Source of the DNA: Liolophura sinensis
Taxonomy: Eukaryota; Mollusca; Polyplacophora; Chitonida; Chitonidae
Assembly: GCF_032854445.1 (NCBI RefSeq)
Contig: NC_088305.1
Coordinates: forward strand, 7,073,606-7,137,605
Reading direction: 5' to 3'
DNA length: 64,000 nucleotides
The position numbers were made by a program, and so were the translations under genes. Below, piece by piece: positions 38,133-47,999 of the stretch (position 1 is the stretch's first letter; each line of letters opens with the position of its first letter). A model generated the notes under the pieces. The model ran no database searches, was not told the origin of the DNA, and worked only from the letters and a program-made list of their open reading frames with translations.

Positions 38133-40598
38133 TTATGTGCTGAAAAACTTTGAAGAAAAATGAAGGGACTCTTCATCAGATGAGCAGAGAAATGCCTTGT
38201 CCAGTGAAAAGTCGACAGAATACACCAAAGGCGATTGAGATCTGTCTTTCGTCGTCTGCTGTGTAAAATCTCGGCCCAGACGCTGAGGATCTCGCCAACT
38301 CTCGGAGGCTGACTCGTAGGCTTTGTTTTCCTCACCGTTAAGAGGCGTAACTGAGGAATCCTTATCCGCAATCACCTTGGCAACGGCGTGGAGAACTTCC
38401 GCTTGGTTTATGAGGTCGTCAATGGTGACAGGAGCCAGGTCGACTGTTCCGGAAACACTCTTTCCAACAATCCTTTGCCCACACTTCCCAAGCGACTTCA
38501 GAGTGGCGTCCCTTACATTGGTAGCCGCGGATATTGTTCGCACGGAAGCGTTCAGGTTTGGCAGAGAGAGTATAGCTGTCATCGTTTCAACATGTAGAGA
38601 AATGAATTCTTTTTGTTGAAGGACTTCCTCGGCGTGGTCGGCGATGAACATCAACATCTGTGAAAAACAAATGCGTTCGGTGCAAATACTAAACGTTGTA
38701 AATTCACAGCAAAAAACCTTAGGTTCAATATGACACAATTCAAATCAGTTAAACCTACAACATAATGATCTTACTCAGACCGTCTGAACTTTCATGTTGT
38801 AAATTATCATAGAATTTCTGGGCCATGAAAGACCTAACTTAACCTGAATAAATATCACGGTAAATATAAAAACAATGTATCCAAATTTTTACACTTCAGA
38901 CTATACGAAACTAACTGTTTTTGCGAGTTATCCTTGAGCATAAATCCCACAGTTTCCTCCCTCCCAACATGCTGTCAAATTGTCAGTTGATGATGTATTT
39001 GCCCACCTGTTTACGGGACTAGAGGTGACTGCTTATTTGATACTGAAGAGGAGCTATTTTCAAAATGATCAGATTTCTTACCTTGGTTCGTAACTTATGA
39101 ACTAGTCCAAATTCCTGATACACCTCACAAGAGCTAAGAAGGGAGAGAACAGAGTCTAGCTGAATGAAGGTCTGGGCATACTGATAGCAGGCTTCTTTCA
39201 GGTCTGCGATCCCAAACCGGTGAGAAGCAATCATAACCCCTGCAGACAAGAGCACCTGGTCTTATATACAGTGGTATTAAGTTGAACATGTATTTCATTT
39301 CAGTTTTTGCGAACGAAATTCGGAGAAGAGACGAATAATCAAAGATTTTAAGAAACAAAGGTGCCGAGTGTAGTTCGGTTGTTGTCAGTCTGTGTTCGTA
39401 AATGCATGCGTTGAGTAAAGCGTATATCTTACCTATGACGCAGTCAACGTTTACGATGGTATTGCCTGTCATTAAGAACTCAATCATTTTTTTGAAAGCC
39501 TTTGGTTCGAACTCTCTCATCTCAATAGTGAGTTGTTTTGAGGGGGGACTGGTCGATTGTGGTTTGTTTGAGTTTGATAACTTGTGCAGTATTAACCGAA
39601 CTTTGTATCCAAGACGCTTTTGTTTTCTTCTCTGTTTTGCATGGACTCTTTCCTGTGCCAGTATTATGCTGTACAAGATCCTGTGAAAATTGTAAAGAAA
39701 CAAAGAATTTAATCATACGTGTAAGGCACACAATCGTCTTGTTTAGGACCTTATGGTCGGAACATTTAACTCACAGCATTGTGTGTAGATTAAAGGAAGA
39801 CAATTTGAATGGGTTGGGATTTGCATGGCTTAGAATAGAGCGTGGTGGCCAGTTACCTTACCAGAGAGACCTTTGGTTAGAAGTTACAAGTTGAGTGACT
39901 TCTAACTGCAATAGGTAAACTAATTCTGCTTTGAAGATGAACTTGTAACTTCTAACTAATGGTCTCTGTTCCCGATAACTGGATTGGAACTGCCATACTT
40001 TTAGCTTTTCCCTGCCGTCAGGTGTTTCGCTGGAGTAAGCTGAAGTTACCACCATCATTCGCGCATCTGGCGAGTTAATTCTCGTGTTTTGATCCATATA
40101 ATTCCTAAACGGCGATTAGTGACGAAAACTGAACTGGACACCGTTTGAATGAGAGGAAATTGCAGAACCTTCAGTACATAACTATAATTTACACGCTGAT
40201 AATGTGTCGTAATAGTGTGTATATGCAAACATATAATGTCTCGACCACCCTCTCTCCGTCTGTTCTGCAACTTCCTTTTATTCAGTCATTCCAAATTATG
40301 AAGATTGTAGTCTTTATGTTTGAATATACGAAACGATTGCATATACTTCTAACACTGTGAATAAAAACTTAGCTTTTATGTTTTATTATGCAGTGTTACG
40401 ATTAGTAAGAAGACTCAAGTTTTACCTGTTTCTTGTAGAAAGTATCGACTTTACCCCATACACAGCAGTTTTGTCTTTGCCGACGAGAAATTTCACGTCA
40501 CACATCTCGGGCATTTCCGTCATATTCCGGAGATCCGTGATTAGAGACTGGGAGTTTTGGAATCTCATGGAAATCTGCGTTTTGCTGGACGTATTCAT
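38133..40598 (-). CDS. BTB-BACK gene copy D, intact
   Basis: Exons at 40,598-40,426 (173 nt), 39,680-39,433 (248), 39,239-39,082 (158) and 38,657-38,133 (525) with GT-AG borders, in frame, 367 residues. The layout is the same as copy B: BTB core with a basic insert (residues 70-100), BACK-like region, and a Ser/Thr/Glu-rich tail ending DKAFLCSSDEESLHFSSKFF. It is the outermost gene of the array and has its upstream region, SINE-1 fragment and poly-C tract but no (TA)n tract or second upstream region. Closest to copies A and C in protein sequence. Confidence 0.82.
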
Positions 40599-41214
40599 GT
40601 TTGATCTCTGAGGCAAAGCTGTAATTCGGTCTGCTTGTGCTATATTGATACGTAACGAGTCGTAATGATCAAAGGTGAATATCCAATGTTTTATATGAAA
40701 CAGTATCCCCAGCTGTTCACACGTCACTCAGCAGTTTACAGAGGTTCTCACGTGAATTTGAAATAAACCTTAACATCGTCCCATCAGTGATCACAGTCAG
40801 GGTTACCCTCACCTGCTGAGCTGGATTATCCAACATTGCGGTCACTGTCTGGTTTCACTCGTTGTTTATTGCGACATTTTGATCTTGTCACCAGGATTAA
40901 TGTCCTGATTTGTTTGTGTTCCACTTGTGTTTTGATCAGTGTCAATATCATAAGGTGTTACACATCAATCATGACATAATGCTTGTCGTAAGTGTTTCTC
41001 AGATTGCAACCTTGTACATCATCTTAACCGAGCCTTCGCGAACCTTGTCACTGGGACTATAGTATTATATGACCAGGATCTCCGTGTTTTGTTTTTGGAA
41101 CAAAAAGCATTACTTCTATCTATGTTGCAATCAAAGTTGAAAGTTGTGAATGTGACAAATTAGTTTGTGTGAATATTTTGAGCAGATATGAAGTAACCTA
41201 CTAACCCCTGGGCC

Positions 41215-41360
41215 CTTAATAAACAAACTGCTACTTGTCGCGGGTTTTCCCCGAGCTTTGCCCGGTTTCCTCCCACAATAAAGCTGGTCGCTGTCGTATA
41301 AGTGAAACATATTTAGTTCGGCGTAAAACACTAAATAAATAAATAAATAAATAAATAAAG
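41215..41360 (+). repeat. SINE-1 3' fragment in array unit D
   Basis: Same insertion as in the other units, with a longer AAAT tail (about seven repeats to 41,360). Confidence 0.8.
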
Positions 41361-41428
41361 TGACTTTTAATATGATCACCATTAAAAAGACTGTTTTACG
41401 TTATTGTGACAGGTGTTCCCTCACGCCC

Positions 41429-41446
41429 GACCCCCCCCCCCCCCCC
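41429..41446. repeat. Poly-C tract at the right edge of the array
   Basis: ACGCCCGA followed by 16 C. The downstream inverted partner GGGCGT and the (TA)n tract of the other units are absent, and unit homology ends here. Confidence 0.9.
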
Positions 41447-41449
41447 TTG

Positions 41450-42185
41450 CTGTGAACTGTTACCGTAATATAGGGACAGTACATGAATATTTTTCCAGCA
41501 ATATATTGTCGTTGGTTTTTTAAAATCACATGACCTTTCAATGAAATAAAATCTACGACGCTTTGTGGATGTGTGTGTTTTGTGTGGATCACGATTTGGG
41601 TGTTGTTGGTGATGCATCTCTCTTATCTGTTCCATGGTGGGCTTTATGCTCTTTACTTCATGGTAATGCATGTCGTCATTGACATCACAGCGACTTTTTT
41701 CTGGACCTAAAGCAGGTACTTTATATCATATTATATTATAGCACGTTACATGAGTACAATTCGATATGGTCCAATGCATTTGATTGTATTGAATACGGTG
41801 GGAACAGTCTTAAAATAAGAAATGGTAGTGTCACATACAGTTTTCATTGGTATTTCTATTGCACGGTTAGCCATTACCCGTCAATTTTACGGTCAATTAC
41901 CGACGGTTAGGAAGAGCAGCCTAACAAACATGTGATTAGAGAATGGCGGTTTGAGAAGATCAATTGCTGTCCAAGTGAATGCGTCTGTTATATATAAGGT
42001 CTTGACTACTCCCGCATAATGAGGCGATAGATAAACTGATAGACTTATTTTAAGATCACAAGAAAGCTGTTTTCGCCAAGTACAGCTTTGACACTCTGAG
42101 AGCAGCACAGGCGAATGGACCGAGTTCCAGATTGGTGAATGTAACGACTCAGAGCGGTTATCGTGGAAGCCAAGCTGAGAATATG
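41450..42185. other. Intergenic, nothing recognised
   Basis: Unique-looking sequence beyond the array. No gene or repeat recognised. Confidence 0.35.
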
Positions 42186-42189
42186 GCCA

Positions 42190-42640
42190 ACTGATGTCAG
42201 AGCTAGACATAGCATAACTCCAGTACTGTTGAGAACTGTGCAATGCTACACGCGAATTATTCTGTTCAGTACCGCGCAGTAATCGTGCAGTACCGTGCAG
42301 TCCGCGCACCGTACAGCTATGTTGAAAACTGTGTCGCACTTGGTGGCACTATTTTGCACAATTCCGGGCACTAACTGTGCAGTACCCTGCAGCTGATGTG
42401 CCATACCACAATGCTGAAAACTGCGTCGTACTTCGCAGGAACCTTTTTGGCTGAGTACCGTGCAGTAACCTTCCAGTACCATGCAGTTCATGCATCGTGC
42501 AACAAGCAATACTGAAAGTTGTGTTGTACTTTAAGATATCCAATTTGCTCAGTACCGTCTAGTAATCTAACAGTACCCTGTAGTTCAGGCACTCTACCAT
42601 AGAGTCGAAAACTGCGCCATACTACGCGGGGAAAATACAA
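42190..42640. repeat. Degenerate tandem repeat, about 97-bp unit, 4-5 copies
   Basis: Each unit has CAGTACCGTGCAGTAA-like, CAGTACC(A/C)TGCAG and TGAAAACTG(T/C)GTCG-like blocks in the same order. Divergence between units is high, so the array is old. Confidence 0.75.
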
Positions 42641-42644
42641 CTAA

Positions 42645-43430
42645 ATGTATATCCATATACATGTATATTCATTAACAACGATATCCAATAACTCGTAGAC
42701 GGGACGGGATGTGACTGTAGGGACCCTTCCGGTATGGAACTGTGTTAAGCATTTCGTGGCTATGATAGTTGCGTGATTGCATTTAATGCTTTCTGAAACC
42801 GGTCCTGTAGGTCAGGGGAAATTTAGACCTTGCTCGCAGCAAATCATGTCGGTTTGTCCCCAGAAGGTCGTTATGACATTTTCATGGCGGGCACGAACAG
42901 CGTTTTTTGACAAGTCACCTATTGTATTGATATTTCTGTAACGAATACCTTTAACCCAACTGGGTCTTGGATATATTAAGACAGGCATTTATACCTGTAC
43001 AGTTTAGGTGCGCCTTTATCCAATGCTGCGTTTAACCCCAATCTTGTCTGCTCTGTGTGTATCGGTATTTCAGCGTTCATTCATTTATTTTTTAAAGATA
43101 ATTACATGCATTCAAATTTTTGCATTCTATGCTAGGCTCTAATGACGATACTGTCAATTTTTATAGTCCCGTACACTGGGTACATTTATTCGTTTGTAAT
43201 AAGAGCTATTCCAACATTAAGTGCTGAGTTTACAGTAGGAAATACGGTGCATCAGCGTACCTAGACATCGTATACATTCATGATATATGACTACACCATG
43301 GAGAGTAAGACCAGAGCAGCGACGACAGCGTAGTAGTCGGCAAAAACTATACAGAATTAGGCCTGACTAGTGAACTTTTATTTAACTTTCTTTCATTTTA
43401 ACAATAAATCTATACTGACTACATTTCTCA
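42645..43430. other. Intergenic, little recognised
   Basis: Only a short copy of a dispersed element (about 43,300-43,345, see 44,425-44,540) is recognised. Confidence 0.35.
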
Positions 43431-43436
43431 CAAGAA

Positions 43437-43780
43437 TTCGCTTCGGGACCGGTAGATCCAGGATCAATCCTTGGTCGAGTCACACCTAAGACTTTAAAAG
43501 AGGAAGTTGTTACTTCCTCGCTTGGCGCTCAGCATGAAGGGGATAGTGCAACGACTGGTTGACCCGTATCAGTATAATGGCTCGGGCGGGGCGGCTTACT
43601 TGCCTTCGGTAAGTCGTCTCAGTGATGCAGCACTAAATAAAAGAGCGGTGGAAATCCGTCCTGCAACAAGGAGGCACATTACACGTGCATGCACCCTAAT
43701 GATTCCTTCATCGTCATATGACTGAAAAATTGTTGAGTACGACGTTAAACCCCAAGCACTCACTCACTCACTCACAAGAA
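43437..43780 (+). repeat. SINE-2, long form
   Basis: Starts inside the tRNA-like head (TTCGGGACCGGTAGATCC, GGATCAATCCTTGG), runs through CTTGGCGCTCAGCATGAAG, GGCTCGGGCGGGGCGG and GTCATATGACTGAAAAATTG, and ends TTAAACCCCAAGCACTCACT with a (CACT)n tail. It serves as the reference for the family in this window. Confidence 0.85.
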
Positions 43781-43847
43781 TTAATAAAATTATGCGTCAA
43801 AACAGACATTCGTAAACCAAAGTCAACGCTACAAGCTAATAATGACA

Positions 43848-44069
43848 ATTCCCGAGCCTCTCGCCAATGCGGTCGCTGTGAGTTCAAGTCCAGCTCATGC
43901 TGGCTTCCTCGCGGGGGACGTGGGAAGATCTGACAGTAACCTGCGGATGGTCGTGGGTTTACCCCGAGCTCTGCCCGGTTTCCTCCCACCATACTGCTGG
44001 CCGCCGTCGTATAAGTGAAATGTTCTTGAGTACGGCGTAAAACACCAATCAAATAAATAAATAAATTAA

Positions 44070-44100
<31 letters not shown>
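43848..44100 (+). repeat. SINE-1 with long AAAT tail
   Basis: B-box-like GAGTTCAAGTCCAGCTC, then CCTGCGGATGGTCGTGGG, GAGCTCTGCCCGGTTTCC, GGCCGCCGTCGTATAAGTG and TACGGCGTAAAACACCAAT, with about 14 AAAT-type tail repeats. The A-box part of the head is missing. Confidence 0.88.
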
Positions 44101-44186
44101 GAACCCGGTCAGGGCATGAAGGTTGTGGACGGCGCGGCCCTACGTGTCTTGTGGGGGCACGAAGGTTGTGCAGGACGCCGTTCTAA

Positions 44187-44315
44187 TTAAAGTACTAGCT
44201 CCACAACCGCGCCTTCTGCGTCCTCCGGGGTATCTGGTAAGTTGCCGTCTAAATTGAGCGCCATCAGGCAGCACTTTTTTCGTCTTTGCATCCAGATGTT
44301 CAGGATTGTCATGTA
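44187..44315 (-). CDS. Candidate terminal exon, family unknown
   Basis: On the minus strand the acceptor ATATTTCTCCATAG opens a 43-codon frame, YMTILNIWMQRRKKCCLMAL then NLDGNLPDTPEDAEGAVVEL, VL and TAA. A short hydrophobic run, an RRKKCC cluster and an acidic tail would fit the cytoplasmic end of a membrane protein. No partner exon was found nearby on this strand and no family is recognised. Confidence 0.28.
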   Translation of the reverse strand, partial: YMTILNIWMQRRKKCCLMALNLDGNLPDTPEDAEGAVVELVL

Positions 44316-44424
44316 CTATGGAGAAATATAACAAGTTTTATTTCATGTCACTCTCATTGTTATCGTGGACTTTATACATGTATCTAAACTGACAAATGTA
44401 GACGTTCACAAAATAATTAAGGAA

Positions 44425-44540
44425 GTACAGCATAGAGAGCAAGACCAGAGCAGCGACGACAATGTGGTGGCTGGCAAATGGTCACACGTAACTGGTGAAA
44501 TACGCCCTATTGTCCGTTTACTGTTTATGTAAATGCATAA
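44425..44540. repeat. Dispersed unknown repeat
   Basis: Shares AGAGCAAGACCAGAGCAGCG, AATGGTCACACGTAACTGGT, GAAAT and TGTAGCAATTTAC-type blocks in the same order with 55,790-55,945, and its first part with 43,300-43,345. It has no SINE-1 or SINE-2 features. Confidence 0.55.
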
Positions 44541-44544
44541 AATG

Positions 44545-45590
44545 TAGCAATTTACATGCCCTCTAGCACCATGGTTTAAGCAGAATTAGGTAAAAATAAA
44601 TATATGTAGTGATGTTAATAGCAACTTACTAGGCATCACTGGTAGAGAATTACTCATGTTGTCATCACATTTAACATACAGTCACATTGCAGACAGAGGG
44701 CTGGACAGACAAATATATATAGGACTTTGTACAATCAAGTACAGTATGTTCCAGGTTGGTAGCTCAATTCAAAACAACTGTGTATACACAGATCTTATCA
44801 CTTTACACAGTAGGAACTTGTTGCGTTGCAGTACGGGTTGATATGAAGGCAAACCAAATATAAAACTGCTGGTTGCCAATTCAGCGTGTCCTACTTTAAG
44901 TGTTTTTTTTTCTCCCAGTTTCTTTGAAACCCATCTTGGGTGTCTAATGATAGTTGTGACTGAATGTGATGTTAACTATGTTACTGGTGCATGGTTAGGC
45001 ACGTCGCAGTGTTAGCTGAACAAAAAGGAGCGGAGCCACGCACGCAAATACGAGAACGTGTGCATTCAGAATATACTCAGGAAAAAAAAACATAGCCAGG
45101 CATAAAGCGAAAACATTTAGTTCAAACATAACGGGCTGTGTGATATGTGATGCACGATCAAGTTACATGTAATTGTGAAATGCCCTCCATGGGCGTGCTA
45201 AACAGTTTGTTTACACAAACCGTTGTTCAGCAGGAGTTGTTCAACGGCCAGATAAGATATACCATGAAGATACGTCCCGGTGGAACCTTGGGTTAAGGCA
45301 GATTTCTTCAAGCAGATTATACCTGTATAAAAGAATACATGAATCGCTTGGTTTTTGTTTCTTCACATGGCGTACATGATGTGACTTATGTTATGTATGA
45401 CTATTTAACGTTTTCATGTACTGTTAGTCTGCGGACCTTTGTGAAAGCATAACAGGCCCTGTTATATGTGTACAGCGCGGACCGGATCGAAAGCACCTTG
45501 TTCAATGCTTCGTTTATTTCATTGGCTGTTAATTCTGTGTTTAAGAATAGTTGAATCCACCTGGAACGTATATAAGCCGTGTTTTCTGTG
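44545..45590. other. Intergenic, nothing recognised
   Basis: No gene or repeat recognised. It forms the left flank of the retrotransposon at 45,600. Confidence 0.35.
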
Positions 45591-45599
45591 CAGAGAGGA
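45591..45599 (+). repeat. Target site duplication, left copy
   Basis: CAGAGAGGA, identical to 47,990-47,998. Confidence 0.65.
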
Positions 45600-45600
45600 A

Positions 45601-46124
45601 ATGAAATTGCAGATCAGGCAGCAAAATCGAGCCTACGAAAATATGAACAAGATATAGACGTCCCCCTGAGCCAAAATGAAATATATACATTGATCAATAC
45701 CCAAATTAACAATCAGTGGAAAGAGGAATGGGATAAAGAATCCCGCGGACGGTGGCACTATAAAATATTAAACGGAACGATTACAAAATTAAATTCGTTC
45801 CAATTATTGAATAACCAAGATGACAAAAACATATCACGCCTGAGACTAGGGAAAACAGGGCTCAAAGCACATCTAGCAACTATAATCCAAAATTCTTCAC
45901 CAACTTGCCCAGCCTGTCAAGAGCATGATGAAACCACAGAGCACTATTTGCTACAATGTATTAAACACAGTAAAGAACGAAGACGATTGGCAGAATGCCT
46001 GCAAATCTACAAATGTGAACTTGACCTTCAGACTATCCTTAACCCCAAACCACACCTGAGAGCACAAATATTCTCCTTACTAAAAGAATACATCAAATCG
46101 ACGGGTTACGAAAGCCGAATCTGA
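45601..46124 (+). CDS. LINE ORF2 C-terminus: RNase H end plus zinc knuckle (truncated)
   Basis: Starts in the last RNase H motif (NEIADQAAKSS, usually written GNexAD.lAK), runs through a linker rich in charged residues (SRGRWHYKILNGTITKLNSF, RLRLGKTGLKAHLATI), and has a CCHC knuckle CPACQEHDETTEHYLLQC (C-x2-C, H-x4-C). It ends SLLKEYIKSTGYESRI, TGA. This order (RNase H then CCHC) is typical of I/Jockey-like LINE ORF2 proteins. The endonuclease, reverse transcriptase and most of RNase H are missing through 5' truncation; bases before 45,600 are host flank. Not functional as it stands. Confidence 0.82.
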
Positions 46125-46143
46125 TAAAACACAATTGACCAAC

Positions 46144-46360
46144 AACGGCGATACCTTGATTCTGAGGGCCGTTTCTGCTCTAGTCAACAATACGTCACCT
46201 TCTCTGATTAAAAACGGTGCATTTTCCGTAATTACCAAACACATATACTAACAACGGCGATACCTTGATTTTGAGGGCCGTTTATTCCACAGATACATAA
46301 TTCCTCCCTACAACTTTATCCCCAACTATATCGGCGATACCTTGATCTTGAGGGCCGATA
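46144..46360 (+). other. Three related RNA-type hairpins
   Basis: Hairpins at 46,144-46,173, 46,253-46,282 and 46,329-46,360 share the loop GATACCTTGAT(T/C)(C/T)TGAGG. Stems are AACGGC/GCCGTT in the first two and TATCGGC/GCCGATA in the third. One A-T pair has become T-A with both partners changed, so pairing is kept while sequence is not. They lie between the two ORFs of the retrotransposon. A role in reverse-transcriptase recognition or translation is inference. Confidence 0.7.
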
Positions 46361-46692
46361 AAACGTCCATGAAACCAATCTGCAAAAACATAGCACACGA
46401 AAACAATGTAACCACAAAAGTTGATAACTGTAGTAATTAATAATATTTCTCCATTAACTAATCTGCCCTCTTATTTGTTGTTATTTATCTATTCTTATTA
46501 GTTGATATTTATTTTCTATTTATTTACAAATGTGTATATATCATACGAGGGCAGACCCTCTATCAATTTCTGATTGGTAGCTATACCACTAATTTGCTCC
46601 TAAATATCTGTTTTATCAAATATCTTCTTGCAAAGATATAAACAAAACCCCTTCGCAAATCAAAAATACAACTATCTTGTATATTTGTTTTC

Positions 46693-46710
46693 TCTATTTG
46701 TTTTCACAGG
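46693..46710 (+). promoter_or_regulatory. Splice-acceptor-like site before the SGNH ORF
   Basis: TTTCTCTATTTGTTTTCACAG followed by G lies 14 bases before the ATG of the SGNH ORF: a pyrimidine tract and CAG exactly where an acceptor would place this ORF first in a spliced message. Confidence 0.35.
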
Positions 46711-46723
46711 GAAAAAAAAAAGG

Positions 46724-47230
46724 ATGAAAATCTTTATTATCGGCAGCAGTTACGTTCATAGACTGGAGAATAGTATCCTTCGAAATTCGATCCCAAACTC
46801 TAGAATCGACTTTGGAACAGGCCAGGACATTCGGTTTTTTGGCATTGGGGGAGCTAGAGTTGGGACACTTAGATGCTCTGGAAGATTGGAAAGTCTCCTT
46901 CAGGAGACAAAACCTGACCTAGTTATCCTCCACATTGGGGGAAACGATGCGGACTCTCACAAATCAGCAGCAGCAATTTGCGCTGATATTTTAGACTATG
47001 CTGGTGCACTTAAAACGAAATTCCAAATTCCAAGGATCTACATCAGCCAGCTTCTTTACCGTCAGGTAACTCGGCGAATTTCGGTCCACATTTATAATAC
47101 AAAAATCCATGAAATTAACAAGAAGCTGACAAACAACCAGTTGGCCACCTTCTGGAGACAACGGGGACTGATCCGACCACAAAAACAAATTCTAACCAAC
47201 GACGGAGTGCACCTAAACACTCTAGGCTAG
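46724..47230 (+). CDS. SGNH/GDSL-like hydrolase ORF of the retrotransposon
   Basis: A 168-codon frame from the ATG at 46,724. Block I is IIGSSYVHRL (nucleophile Ser in GSS, the usual variant of GDS). A middle block is FFGIGGARVG. Block III is ILHIGGNDAD (Gly/Asn of the oxyanion hole). Block V is LTNDGVHLN (Asp and His). All four catalytic positions of the fold are present, arguing for an esterase-like enzyme. SGNH or esterase domains are known in ORF1 of CR1/L2-type LINEs; here the ORF follows ORF2. The frame ends in TAG (47,228), but 19 further sense codons (ELFYRSMKRAVCAAMGG) follow in the same frame, so the TAG may be a late mutation. Confidence 0.75.
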   Translation: MKIFIIGSSYVHRLENSILRNSIPNSRIDFGTGQDIRFFGIGGARVGTLRCSGRLESLLQETKPDLVILHIGGNDADSHKSAAAICADILDYAGALKTKFQIPRIYISQLLYRQVTRRISVHIYNTKIHEINKKLTNNQLATFWRQRGLIRPQKQILTNDGVHLNTLG

Positions 47231-47927
47231 GAACTGTTCTACCGGTCTATGAAACGTGCTGTCTGCGCCGCCATGGGAGGCCAAAAATAAAAATTGGAAA
47301 AAGAGAAGGAAATCAATTAAAGAAGAAGACAGGGAAAGCAATAAGAAGACCCATGGGGCCAAAGAAACTTAACAACCAGGAAACGAAGACCAGAAACATA
47401 AAAGACATCATGACAATAGGACTATCTCTTGCTTCAACTAAGTGGATGAGGCCTGACATCCTTGCTCCTCATTTATACTTGTCGCGCCTGTTACAGGCAC
47501 AGGTTTCCAGTACGCTGGTTTTTCCTGGACGGCGTCCGGTATAAGTGGCGGGAGCTCCTTAACTCCACGCCACAGAGGAGGAAGCAAGAGAGCAAAACTG
47601 TTAACCAATAAATAAAGGCACTACTGTTGTTTTCTCTCTGTGTAAATTTCTGTATAGGCAACTCATTGTAATTCTTTAATGCAGATCTATGTATTTCTAA
47701 TGTAAAGATAACGTTAATCTCTGTAAATAGCTTACTATTTATCCCCTTTCTGTTAAATGACCATGGCAGCATTTGAACCTATACAATAAGCTGTAACATG
47801 CTACCACAAAGAGGTTAATCCCACTAATTGACTCATGTACATATGTAAATAGTATACCAACGCACTGCTGTTATGTAACAAAAATATTCATGTGTTAAAA
47901 AAAAAATAAATAAAACACTGATTTGAT

Positions 47928-47957
47928 GGGCCACGATATCCGCCAGGAAAGTGGCCC
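47928..47957 (+). other. 3'-terminal hairpin of the retrotransposon
   Basis: GGGCCAC and GTGGCCC pair perfectly around a 16-base loop that begins GATA, as the loops of the three internal hairpins do. It is followed within 10 bases by the AAATAAAC/AAAC tail. LINEs of the 'stringent' type carry such a 3' hairpin as the reverse transcriptase's recognition site. Confidence 0.65.
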
Positions 47958-47989
47958 TAAAACCAGTAAATAAACAAAAAACAAACAAA

Positions 47990-47998
47990 CAGAGAGGA
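47990..47998 (+). repeat. Target site duplication, right copy
   Basis: CAGAGAGGA, identical to 45,591-45,599, directly after the A-rich short-repeat tail. Confidence 0.65.
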
Positions 47999-47999
47999 G

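Larger units (their letters stand above)
19360..41450 (-). repeat. Tandem array of 5.1-5.2 kb units carrying BTB-BACK genes
   Basis: The last exon of successive genes ends at 22,630, 27,815, 33,004 and 38,133, giving periods of 5185, 5189 and 5129 bp. Introns, 3' flanks, upstream regions, a SINE-1 fragment, a poly-C tract and a (TA)n tract all repeat in register. The array starts with an older relic (copy 0) and ends at about 41,450, just after the poly-C tract of the last unit, where the (TA)n tract and second upstream region are missing. Confidence 0.93.
45600..47989 (+). mobile_element. 5'-truncated non-LTR retrotransposon with SGNH ORF
   Basis: Bounded by the 9-bp direct repeat CAGAGAGGA (45,591-45,599 and 47,990-47,998). 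Homology to the RNase H part of ORF2 begins immediately after the left copy, and an AAATAAAC/AAAC-type short-repeat tail ends immediately before the right one. This is the signature of target-primed reverse transcription with 5' truncation. Inside, in order: ORF2 C-terminus (to 46,124), three hairpins (46,144-46,360), an SGNH-hydrolase ORF (46,724-47,230), a non-coding stretch, and a 3' hairpin (47,928-47,957). The outer boundaries argue that all of these belong to one element, with the SGNH ORF downstream of ORF2. Confidence 0.7.

Noticed and set aside
43507-43725. 72-codon frame
   Set aside because: Lies entirely inside the SINE-2 copy.
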